A stretch of DNA of 9,599 nucleotides from assembly GCA_900547805.1 (NCBI GenBank), contig URIE01000068.1:1-9599 (forward strand), read 5' to 3'. Below, one piece after another: positions 1-7,173 of this stretch. This DNA is from an uncultured Collinsella sp. (GTDB lineage: Bacteria; Actinomycetota; Coriobacteriia; Coriobacteriales; Coriobacteriaceae). Position numbers and translations under genes: made by a program. How positions within the stretch are numbered: the first letter of the stretch is position 1; each line of letters starts with the position of its first letter. A model generated the notes under the pieces. The model saw only the letters and a program-made list of their open reading frames with translations. It ran no database searches and had not been told where the DNA came from.

Positions 1-56
1 AATACGGACTGTTGAGCGACTCCAGGCCGATAAACAGTCCGTATTTCACCGCAACT
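1..56. repeat. Palindromic element A, copy 1 (cut by window start)
   Basis: Positions 1-13 (AATACGGACTGTT) are perfectly complementary to 33-45, around a 19-nt loop. The right arm continues as TCACCGCAACT (46-56), the same outer sequence that ends copy 2 at 150-160. The matching outer left arm would lie before base 1, so the element is truncated by the window. Its inner arm differs from copy 2 but is still self-complementary. No family name is known to me. Confidence 0.75.
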
Positions 57-84
57 CATAAGATGGCAGCAGCCTTAAATCTGA

Positions 85-160
85 TCCAAAAGAAAGTTGC
101 GGTGGAATAGTTCCTGGGTGCCGGGGTTGGGCGGAAATCAGGAACTATTTCACCGCAACT
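85..160 (-). terminator. Possible intrinsic terminator of the oxidoreductase operon
   Basis: Read on the minus strand, the 22-bp stem of palindromic element A copy 2 is followed at once by a T-rich run (TTTCTTTT, about 87-96). A strong stem plus a U-rich tail 65 nt after the stop codon of the last gene would serve as a terminator for the operon ending at 225. The long stem and the interrupted T-run are not ideal, so this may be a secondary role of a repeat element. Confidence 0.45.
95..160. repeat. Palindromic element A, copy 2
   Basis: A 22-bp inverted repeat: arm 95-116, starting AGTTGCGGTG, pairs with 139-160, ending CACCGCAACT, around a 22-nt loop. The only mismatch is G105 opposite T150, which would be a G-U pair in RNA. 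The outer part, AGTTGCGGTG(A/G)AATA, is shared with copy 1; the inner part (GTTCCTG and its complement) is not. It lies just past the 3' end of the minus-strand operon. Confidence 0.85.
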
Positions 161-224
161 GAGGAGGGGATGGGTGGATGGTGGGGTAGCTTAAAGAGCC
201 CCGTCCCAAAATGACTACTTTGGC

Positions 225-617
225 TTATTCGATGTCCATGCTGGCGATTAGGTTGATGTTGGTGTCTAGGAGGTTGGGGAGGATTATGTCGCCCATGCGG
301 ATGGGGGCGTTGACGACTAGGCCGCGGATGAGATCCATGGCCTGGGCATGGAGCGCTAGCGGGATGGCTTCGGCGGTGCGTACGGGCAGCAGCGCCTCGT
401 CACCGCCGGAGACGGCTACGGTGGTGGTGAGCACACGCATGGGGCAAGTGAGCTCCTGATGTGCGAACTTATCGCCGCGCGGGCAGCTGTTGCCGGTCAC
501 GGAGCGCACCCTCGCCACGTTGCCGTTGACATCGCGCTCGATTTCTACGGTCAGGAGGCATTCAGACGGGCAGGTGGTGCAGTTGAACTGCAGCGTCTCA
601 ATCGCGTTGTCACTCAT
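225..617 (-). CDS. DUF1667 family protein, cysteine-rich partner of FAD oxidoreductases
   Basis: A 130-residue soluble protein recognisable as DUF1667. Near the N-terminus it has a CTTCPSEC cluster (C13, C16, C20), then C45 in a CPRG motif and C58 in TCPMRVLTTTV, a typical signature of the family. The cysteines suggest metal or Fe-S binding, which is inference. It is the last gene of a three-gene operon, starting 4 nt after the upstream stop codon, with a GAGGAGG ribosome binding site (627-633) inside the end of that gene, 9 nt before its ATG. DUF1667 genes commonly sit beside GlpA-like and pyridine-nucleotide oxidoreductases in anaerobes, so it is probably a small electron-transfer or assembly subunit. 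Its length is normal for the family. Its biochemical role is not known to me. Confidence 0.9.
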   Translation of the reverse strand: MSDNAIETLQFNCTTCPSECLLTVEIERDVNGNVARVRSVTGNSCPRGDKFAHQELTCPMRVLTTTVAVSGGDEALLPVRTAEAIPLALHAQAMDLIRGLVVNAPIRMGDIILPNLLDTNINLIASMDIE

Positions 618-621
618 GGCT

Positions 622-1989
622 TTATGCCTCCTCTACGGGGTCGACGGACAGGACGAGTTCGCTGGCGCCAAGGTCGAGTGCACGCTGGATCACTTTTGCC
701 GGCACTGGGAAGCTCTCCATGACGCTCGGCTTAAATGGACGGACTTTGCCGGCAAACAGTTCTTCGCCGTTGGCCAGGATGCGCACTCGAGCGGCATCGA
801 CTGGCCGGCGCACGCGGAAGTTGAGCTTGGTGAGTGCTACCGCCGTAATGCGTCCGGGCAACGCGTAGCCCGCAATGCCGGCGGGGGAGACCGTGAGTTC
901 GCAGCTAGGCGTCACACCTGTGCTACCGCCCAGCGCGTACGCCGCCGCAGCCGCGCCGGCGCGCTCGGACTCGGTCGTTACGTTATCGGCCAAGTCGTGC
1001 ACGTGCAGCACGTTGCCGCAGGCAAAGATGCCCGGCACGCCCGTCTGCAGACTCTGGTCCACCACGGCACCGCGCGTGCGCGGGTCCAGCTCCACGCCCG
1101 CGGCCACCGATAGCTCGTTCTCGGGAATCAATCCCACCGAGAGCAGCAGCGTGTCGCACGGAACGATGCGCTCAGTCCCCGGAATGGGCGCCTGGTGCTC
1201 GTCGACTTGGCTTACCTCGACGGCCTCCACGCGGTCGTGCCCGATCACGCGCGTGACGGTGGTCGACAGATGCAGCGGAATGCCAAAATCGTCCAGGCAG
1301 TTCTTCACGTTGCGGCGCAGACCGTTGGCGTACGGCATGAGCTCGTACACGCCCTCGACCGAAATCCCCTCGAGCGTGCAGCGGCGTGCCATGATCAGCC
1401 CGATGTCACCCGAGCCCAAAATGACGGCGCGCGAGCCGGGTTTGAGGTTTTCGATATTGATGTATCGCTGCGCCAAGCCTGCCGTAAACACGCCGGCGGG
1501 CCGGCTGCCGGGAATCTTGATCTCGCTGCGGGTGCGCTCACGGCAACCCATGGCAAGGACGACCGCGCGCCCGGTGAGTTGCAACATGCCGGTGGCGCTC
1601 ATGAGCATGACGGTGTGGATCGCGGCGTTGCCTGCGTCCGCTGCGCCTGAACCCCCGTCAATCCCAATCACCATGCTGTCCAAGAACAGCGCAATGTCGG
1701 CTTCGCGCACCTGGTCGATAAACCGCTGCGCGTATTCGGGGCCGGTGAGTTCCTGCTTAAAGTGCGACAGACCAAAGCCCGGGTGAATGCACTGGCGGAG
1801 GATTCCGCCCATGTGCCGCTCGCGCTCCACAATGGCCACCCGCGCGCCGGCCTTGTGAGCGGCAAGCGCGGCTGCCATACCGGCAGGTCCGCCGCCGATA
1901 ACGACCACGTCGAAGGCCTGCGTCGGCACGGCGCCCGCGGCAGCAATCTCGGCGTCGCGTTCAGCGTCCATCTCGATATCCGTCGCCAT
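622..1989 (-). CDS. FAD/NAD(P)-binding oxidoreductase (second subunit of GlpA-like system)
   Basis: A 455-residue pyridine-nucleotide-disulfide-type flavoprotein. An N-terminal Rossmann fold binds FAD (VVVIGGGPAG, residues 28-37), followed by the HMGGILRQCIHPGFG segment (59-73) typical of the oxidoreductases paired with GlpA-like proteins. A second dinucleotide fold, LGSGDIG (191-197), fits NAD(P)H, and GIFACGN (320-326) is the C-terminal FAD contact. The roughly 20-residue N-terminal extension before the first fold is acidic and shows no signal sequence. The ATG is 1 nt after the stop of the upstream gene, preceded by a GGGGG ribosome binding site about 9 nt away, so translational coupling is likely. 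Probable role: pass electrons from the upstream dehydrogenase to NAD(P)+ or another carrier. Function as a GlpB-like subunit is inferred from context; the substrate cannot be read from sequence. Confidence 0.9.
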   Translation of the reverse strand: MATDIEMDAERDAEIAAAGAVPTQAFDVVVIGGGPAGMAAALAAHKAGARVAIVERERHMGGILRQCIHPGFGLSHFKQELTGPEYAQRFIDQVREADIALFLDSMVIGIDGGSGAADAGNAAIHTVMLMSATGMLQLTGRAVVLAMGCRERTRSEIKIPGSRPAGVFTAGLAQRYINIENLKPGSRAVILGSGDIGLIMARRCTLEGISVEGVYELMPYANGLRRNVKNCLDDFGIPLHLSTTVTRVIGHDRVEAVEVSQVDEHQAPIPGTERIVPCDTLLLSVGLIPENELSVAAGVELDPRTRGAVVDQSLQTGVPGIFACGNVLHVHDLADNVTTESERAGAAAAAYALGGSTGVTPSCELTVSPAGIAGYALPGRITAVALTKLNFRVRRPVDAARVRILANGEELFAGKVRPFKPSVMESFPVPAKVIQRALDLGASELVLSVDPVEEA

Positions 1990-1990
1990 C

Positions 1991-3451
1991 CTAGCGCACC
2001 CCCTTCAAAGGTCCCTCGACCAGCCAAGAACCGGCATCCTCCAGCAATACCTCGCTGGGCTCGCAGTCCAGCTCGCGCGCCATAATCGCCACCACGCGGC
2101 TCTGGCAAAAACCGCTCTGGCATCGACCCATGCCAGCACGACAACGGCGCTTGACGCCTTCGACCGAAACGGCACCCGGCTGGCGATGAATCGCGGCAAC
2201 AATCTCGGCCTCGGGCACCGTCTCGCAGCGGCAGACGATTTGTCCCCACGCGGGGTCGGACTCGATTAGTTCTTCCTTGCGCGCAAGCGGCGCACGGTCA
2301 AAGTCGTCCGGTGCGCGGCGAATCGGATTCCAGTCGGCCCGTTCGCGCAGCTCCACACCAGCCTCGCGCATCACCTGCTCCATGTGCTCGGCAATGGCCG
2401 GTGCACTCGCCACGCCCGGCGACTGAATGCCTGCCGCTTGGAACAGCCCCGGCACTACGGTCGACTGCCCAATAAAGAAGTCGTTCGTCCCCTTAATGAC
2501 CGGACGCCCGCCGGCAAATGCGCGCACCACGCGGCGCGTGTCCAGATCGGGCACCAGCTTGCGTGCGCCGGTTAGCAGTGCGTTCACATCGCCCGCGTAG
2601 GTCTGCGTGTCGCCCGGCTCGCGAATGGCGGCCGTCGCGGTGATCACTGTGTTTCCGTGCACGGTGCCCGTGACGATGACGCCCTTCGACACCGGCGTCG
2701 GCACGGGGTAGAGCGGCATGAGTGTGCGCGGCTCCTTGTCCAGCACCACGATGTTGCCCTGGCGCCAGACCATCTGGAACTCCTCGGCGCCCGTCATATG
2801 CGAGATGTCGGCGGCGCCGTTGCCCGCGGCGTTGATGAGGTAGCGGCAACGCACATCGCCGGTGGGCGTCACTAGCGTAAAGCGCGCAGCACTATCGTCC
2901 TCGCCGTCAGCAACCTCAATCGACTCCACCGGCGTGGATCGCATAAACGTCACCCCGTTGGCGACAGCGTTTTCCAGCGCGGCGATGGCAACCTCAAATG
3001 GGTCGACAAAACCGGTCGAGGGGCACCACAGCGCGCATGTTGCCTCGGCGCTCGCGCGCGGCTCCAACTCGTGGATGCGCTCGGGCCCGATGATCGACAG
3101 CTCGGGCACGCCGTTCGCCAAGCCGTTGCGCCGCAGCTGCTCCAGATGCGCGCGGTCCTGGTCGTTAAAGCCCAGCACCATCGACCCGGTGCGGCGGAAC
3201 AAAAAGCCCAGCTCCTGCGCCCACGTACCGTAGAGTTCGCAGCCGCGGGCGTTGACCTGCGCCTTCACCGTGCCAGGCGCTGGGTCGTAGCCGGCATGCA
3301 CCAGGCCGCCGTTGGCCTTCGACGCGCCCAACGCAATATCGTTGGCCGCCTCGACCACGCAAATGGACAAGTCATACCGCGCGAGCTGTCGCGCGATGGC
3401 GCATCCGGTGATGCCCGCGCCCACAATCGCGATATCAAACGTTTCTGTCAC
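1991..3451 (-). CDS. GlpA-like FAD-dependent dehydrogenase with C-terminal [2Fe-2S] (BFD-like) domain
   Basis: A 486-residue cytosolic flavoprotein of the DAO superfamily. FAD-binding motif IAIVGAGITGCAIA is at residues 7-20; SKANGGLVHAGYDP (44-57) and GLFQAAGIQSPGVASAP (335-351) are family hallmarks. The C-terminal domain (about 400-465) is BFD-like, with CRC at 407-409 and CQSGFC at 444-449; C407, C409, C444 and C449 are the probable [2Fe-2S] ligands. This architecture matches anaerobic glycerol-3-phosphate dehydrogenase GlpA, which oxidises glycerol-3-phosphate to dihydroxyacetone phosphate; related 2-hydroxyacid oxidases are the alternative. No glpK or glpF is present in the window to strengthen the assignment. 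Translation starts at GTG with GGAGG (3456-3460) only 4 nt upstream, rather tight spacing. It is the first gene of the operon, with a perfect palindrome 18 nt upstream of the start codon. Confidence 0.88.
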   Translation of the reverse strand: MTETFDIAIVGAGITGCAIARQLARYDLSICVVEAANDIALGASKANGGLVHAGYDPAPGTVKAQVNARGCELYGTWAQELGFLFRRTGSMVLGFNDQDRAHLEQLRRNGLANGVPELSIIGPERIHELEPRASAEATCALWCPSTGFVDPFEVAIAALENAVANGVTFMRSTPVESIEVADGEDDSAARFTLVTPTGDVRCRYLINAAGNGAADISHMTGAEEFQMVWRQGNIVVLDKEPRTLMPLYPVPTPVSKGVIVTGTVHGNTVITATAAIREPGDTQTYAGDVNALLTGARKLVPDLDTRRVVRAFAGGRPVIKGTNDFFIGQSTVVPGLFQAAGIQSPGVASAPAIAEHMEQVMREAGVELRERADWNPIRRAPDDFDRAPLARKEELIESDPAWGQIVCRCETVPEAEIVAAIHRQPGAVSVEGVKRRCRAGMGRCQSGFCQSRVVAIMARELDCEPSEVLLEDAGSWLVEGPLKGVR

Positions 3452-3468
3452 AGTGCCTCCAAGACCAG

Positions 3469-3483
3469 TTGACAGGCTGTCAA
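3469..3483. promoter_or_regulatory. Perfect 15-bp palindrome in the operon leader, candidate operator
   Basis: TTGACAGGCTGTCAA is a perfect 7+1+7 palindrome, 18 nt upstream of the GTG start of the GlpA-like gene and about 9 nt upstream of its ribosome binding site. Its half, TTGACA, equals a -35 box, but no -10 lies at the right distance on the minus strand, so an operator for a dimeric repressor is more likely. No convincing promoter for the operon was found between this site and 3641. Confidence 0.45.
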
Positions 3484-3641
3484 TAAGACTATCCTACGGT
3501 CTGCACACCCCCAGCGCGGCGGCAATGCGGCGAACAGCCCCGCAGCATCCGCCAACGGCAGCCGAGGGGAGAGCCAGCGAGGATCTCGTCCTTGCCAGAC
3601 CGCGGGCACCGCCACCCAAGCTCGCGGTCGATGCCGTTACC

Positions 3642-4301
3642 CGTTACAGATCGAGATGCTGAGTCCACGGTCGAACGTTCGTCTCGTTCTGTAACAGGAA
3701 GAGGGGGATTTGGGGTCTAGATGTTACAGATCGAGACGTTTGGTCGGCTGGTTCACCGTTTGTCTCAATCTGTAACAGGTAGACCCGTTTTTGGTGAGTA
3801 ACTGTTACAGATTGAGATTTTTGTCTGATGGAGTGACCGTTTGTCTCGTCCTGTAACAGGTGGAAGGGTTTCTGGTCCCTAGTTGTTACAGATTTAGATT
3901 TTGGGATTGGACGTTTCTCTTTGTCTCAATCTGTAACAGTTAGAAGGGTTTTTGGACCCTAGGTGTTACAGATTTAGATGAACGGTCGGGATGGTTTTCG
4001 TTTGTCTCGATTTGTAACAGTAAGGTGCGGATTTGGGGTCTAGATGTTACAGATCGAGACATATGACTGGCGGGGTCATCGTTTGTCTTGATTTGTAACA
4101 GTAAGGAGGGAATATCAGGCCTAGGTGTTACAGATTGAGATTGAAGTCGGGTAGGGAACGGTTTGTCTCGATCTGTAACATCTGGGACGGATTTTGCCGA
4201 GTTACTGTTACAGATTGAGACATTGGCCCGGCGGTCCGACCGTTCATCTTCATCTGTAACAGTAAGAAAGGTTTTAGGACTCCACCCGTTACAGATTGAG
4301 A
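3642..4301. repeat. Array of 17 alternating inverted 15-bp half-sites at a 40-41 bp pitch
   Basis: The half-site consensus is TGTTACAGATYGAGA. Eight full palindromes run 3642-3696, 3722-3777, 3803-3858, 3884-3938, 3964-4019, 4045-4100, 4126-4180 and 4206-4261, with an unpaired ninth left arm at 4287-4301. Palindromes are 55 or 56 nt long, with loops of 25-26 nt. All eight gaps between one right arm and the next left arm are exactly 25 nt. Half-site centres therefore fall every 40-41 bp with alternating orientation. Loops and gaps are loosely conserved (ACCGTTTG before right arms; GTAAGG and CCTAG in gaps). Arms mostly match with 0-2 mismatches. No ORF fits, and the flank 3484-3641 shows nothing recognisable. 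BIME-like repeats or a multi-site binding array are possible; function unknown. Confidence 0.95.
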
Positions 4302-4327
4302 TGTTTCTGTCCGCCCACTGCCCCGAC

Positions 4328-4357
4328 CTGCCAAATCGTTGACCCCCGTGTTACACT
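4328..4357 (+). promoter_or_regulatory. Candidate extended -10 promoter for the zinc-ribbon gene
   Basis: TGTTACACT (4349-4357) is an extended -10 (TGn plus TACACT). The best -35 is CTGCCA at 4328-4333, 18 bp upstream, a weak match. Transcription would begin near 4364, giving a leader of about 30 nt before the ATG at 4394, with AAGG (4381-4384) as ribosome binding site. The last half-site of the repeat array is centred about 70 bp upstream of this start point. Confidence 0.5.
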
Positions 4358-4393
4358 AACCCGAGCTGTAACTACCCCGAAAGGTACACCCCA

Positions 4394-4825
4394 ATGTCCA
4401 AGTACATCTCCGAGCTCATGTCGCCGCAGCTTATGGGCGTCGTCTATGCCTTCGTTGGCTTTATCATCGCCCTGTATGTGCTGTCGGTCGTCTATGTGTT
4501 CATCGACGCTCGCCGCCGCGGCGCCAGCGCCTACGTGGCATGGGGCATCATCGCCCTCATCCCGTTTGTGGGCCTCATCGCCTACCTGGTCCTGCGTCCG
4601 CACTCCTACGCGGCCGACCGCGAGGAGCAGGAGCTTGACATGGCCCTGCGCGAGCGCCAGCTTGCCCAGTACGGCACCTGCCCGCAGTGCGGCGCCCCCA
4701 TCGAGAAGGACTTCGTCGTCTGCCCGGTGTGTGATACCCAGGTTCGCAACGTATGCCCCAGCTGTCATCGCCCGCTCGATGCGCACTGGAAGGTCTGCCC
4801 CTACTGCCGAACTCGCATCCAGTAA
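4394..4825 (+). CDS. Small membrane protein with double zinc ribbon
   Basis: A 143-residue protein with two hydrophobic helices (about residues 13-37 and 46-67) separated by a short basic loop (DARRRGASAY), then an acidic/charged linker (74-92) and a C-terminal double zinc ribbon. The ribbons are four CPxC knuckles: C96/C99 with C110/C113, and C121/C124 with C135/C138. By the positive-inside rule the basic loop would be cytoplasmic, which for two helices puts both ends outside unless the hydrophobic segments are re-entrant, so topology is uncertain. No enzymatic motif is seen; zinc-ribbon membrane proteins of this kind are usually uncharacterised and may bind nucleic acid or protein. It appears to be transcribed alone, between its own promoter and a GC-rich hairpin at 4952-4982. 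The start is supported by AAAGG about 9 nt upstream. Confidence 0.88.
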   Translation: MSKYISELMSPQLMGVVYAFVGFIIALYVLSVVYVFIDARRRGASAYVAWGIIALIPFVGLIAYLVLRPHSYAADREEQELDMALRERQLAQYGTCPQCGAPIEKDFVVCPVCDTQVRNVCPSCHRPLDAHWKVCPYCRTRIQ

Positions 4826-4844
4826 CGCATCCATCGCCGGGCCG

Positions 4845-4920
4845 GCCGCAAGCCACGGGCACCGCGCGTCCCGCGCAACCGCCACGCGTCACGGGCACGC
4901 CGCAAGCCACACGCGCAACC
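4845..4920. repeat. GC-rich imperfect direct repeats after the zinc-ribbon gene
   Basis: GCCGCAAGCCAC occurs at 4845-4856 and 4899-4910; CACGGGCAC occurs at 4854-4862 and 4890-4898; CGCGCAACC occurs at 4872-4880 and 4912-4920. The stretch is low-complexity GC-rich DNA with a proline/arginine-rich open frame that has no ribosome binding site. It looks like non-coding DNA that grew by short duplications. Confidence 0.5.
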
Positions 4921-4951
4921 CGCCCCACACGATGAAGCATGCGTAGAAAAT

Positions 4952-4982
4952 CGCCCGCCGTGCCATTAAGGTGCGGCGGGCG
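4952..4982. terminator. Strong GC hairpin between zinc-ribbon gene and thrS
   Basis: CGCCCGCCGTGCC (4952-4964) pairs with 4970-4982 around an ATTAA loop: 13 bp with two G-U pairs. On the plus strand the tail is only CTTGTAT, a poor U-run. On the minus strand the tail is ATTTTCT, somewhat better. It probably separates the zinc-ribbon transcript from the thrS promoter that begins two bases later, though its efficiency is doubtful. Confidence 0.55.
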
Positions 4983-4983
4983 C

Positions 4984-5011
4984 TTGTATACCAAGGCAAC
5001 CTGCCTATAAT
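4984..5011 (+). promoter_or_regulatory. thrS promoter (-35 TTGTAT, -10 TATAAT)
   Basis: A perfect -10 TATAAT at 5006-5011 lies 16 bp after TTGTAT at 4984-4989. Transcription should start near 5018, giving a leader of about 64 nt. No T-box consensus is visible in this short leader, so tRNA-sensing T-box control is unlikely. Confidence 0.75.
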
Positions 5012-5055
5012 GATGCAAGTCAAAAACGCCGAGCGCATCGCACGCACTTGCATCA
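5011..5055. repeat. Perfect 10-bp inverted repeat spanning the thrS start site
   Basis: TGATGCAAGT (5011-5020) is perfectly complementary to ACTTGCATCA (5046-5055), with 25 nt between. The left arm overlaps the last base of the -10 and the predicted transcription start, so it would be largely absent from the RNA. A DNA operator is therefore more plausible than a leader hairpin. A chance pairing is also possible. Confidence 0.4.
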
Positions 5056-5081
5056 GGCATCCGAGAGGAGAAAACATACCC

Positions 5082-6845
<1,764 letters not shown>

Positions 6846-6867
6846 GGCAATTCACACAACAATTAAC

Positions 6868-6903
6868 AAAGGCGACTGTCCACAAAGGACGGTCGCCTTT
6901 TTT
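6868..6903 (+). terminator. Intrinsic terminator of thrS
   Basis: AAAGGCGACTGTCC (6868-6881) pairs with GGACGGTCGCCTTT (6887-6900) around an ACAAA loop, with one G-U pair, and runs into a stretch of six T (6898-6903). It begins 23 nt after the thrS stop. The A-run on the 5' side means it could also work on the minus strand. Confidence 0.92.
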
Positions 6904-6917
6904 CATGTCCAAATAAG

Positions 6918-6945
6918 AAAAGCCGCTGGTTGAGCGGCTTTTTTT
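6918..6945 (+). terminator. Second intrinsic terminator after thrS
   Basis: AAGCCGCT (6920-6927) and AGCGGCTT (6933-6940) form an 8-bp stem with a GGTTG loop, followed by seven T (6939-6945). It lies 15 nt after the first terminator. Two in tandem insulate thrS from the polysaccharide operon. The A-run before the stem also makes it bidirectional. Confidence 0.88.
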
Positions 6946-6959
6946 GTTGCACAAAAAGG

Positions 6960-6973
6960 TACAGGTTTTTGTA
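6960..6973. promoter_or_regulatory. TACA-N6-TGTA site 1, candidate operator
   Basis: TACAGGTTTTTGTA is a partial palindrome that overlaps the proposed -35 at 6969-6974. Its reverse complement matches the second site at 7066-7079 in 13 of 14 positions. The wider arms 6955-6973 and 7066-7084 are complementary over 19 positions, with the two non-Watson-Crick positions being G-U pairs. Confidence 0.4.
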
Positions 6974-6997
6974 TCTTTCTACAGACGTCATTATACG
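6969..6997 (+). promoter_or_regulatory. Candidate promoter of the polysaccharide operon
   Basis: TTGTAT (6969-6974) and TATACG (6992-6997) are separated by 17 bp. Both boxes are moderate matches. TTGTAT is the same -35 as at thrS. Transcription would begin near 7004, leaving a leader of about 170 nt before the LoaP-like gene. Confidence 0.4.
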
Positions 6998-7025
6998 AGC
7001 AATTAATCAGCATTTGCCCAGATTA

Positions 7026-7151
7026 CGCAAAATGTACTGCTAGTAGGTACATCTCCATACCCCTCTACAAAAATCTGTACTTTTGCGACTGCGCCTAGCT
7101 GCGAGCGAGAAGCCTGTTCTAAACGCCCACTGCATTTGCGTGCATCGCAAA
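7026..7151 (+). promoter_or_regulatory. Structured leader of the LoaP-like gene with competing stems
   Basis: CGCAAA occurs at 7026-7031 and 7146-7151 and its complement TTTGCG at 7082-7087 and 7135-7140. CGCAAAATGTAC (7026-7037) can pair with GTACTTTTGCG (7077-7087) with one bulge. TTTGCG (7135-7140) can form a tight hairpin with CGCAAA (7146-7151) over a TGCAT loop, extended by a GC pair past a bulged A, ending 7 nt before the ribosome binding site. Other pairings among the four are also possible. LoaP proteins of Bacillus are known to recognise an RNA hairpin in the leader of their target operon, so this is a reasonable candidate for such a signal. No U-run follows the last hairpin. Confidence 0.45.
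7066..7079. promoter_or_regulatory. TACA-N6-TGTA site 2, candidate operator
   Basis: TACAAAAATCTGTA is the inverted near-copy of the site at 6960-6973 (13 of 14 when reversed). It would lie about 60-75 nt downstream of the proposed start point, so the pair could support looping between a site at the -35 and a site in the leader. Alternatively, it is one arm of an RNA stem. Confidence 0.35.
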
Positions 7152-7173
7152 GCCAAAAGAGGGGGGCGAGAAC

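Noticed and set aside
180..224. Motif GAGCCCCGTCCCAAAATGAC after the operon as a terminator
   Set aside because: It has no internal complementarity able to form a stem; it may be part of a wider repeat, but only one copy is in the window.
490..1786. Plus-strand open frames across the minus-strand operon
   Set aside because: They overlap two clear flavoprotein genes and encode arginine/alanine/serine-rich sequence without domains.
3642..4301. CRISPR array
   Set aside because: Repeats alternate in orientation, the 25-nt intervals are partly conserved with one another rather than unique, and no cas gene is in the window.
4753..4946. Small proline/arginine-rich gene after the zinc-ribbon gene
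   Set aside because: No ribosome binding site, low-complexity GC-rich repeats, and overlap with the end of the zinc-ribbon gene.
4971..5081. 37-codon N-terminal extension of thrS
   Set aside because: It would run through the thrS promoter (4984-5011) and ignores the AGAGGAG site before the ATG at 5082; the added residues do not resemble a TGS domain.
4984..5081. T-box riboswitch upstream of thrS
   Set aside because: The leader is only about 64 nt and lacks the T-box consensus and a terminator stem.
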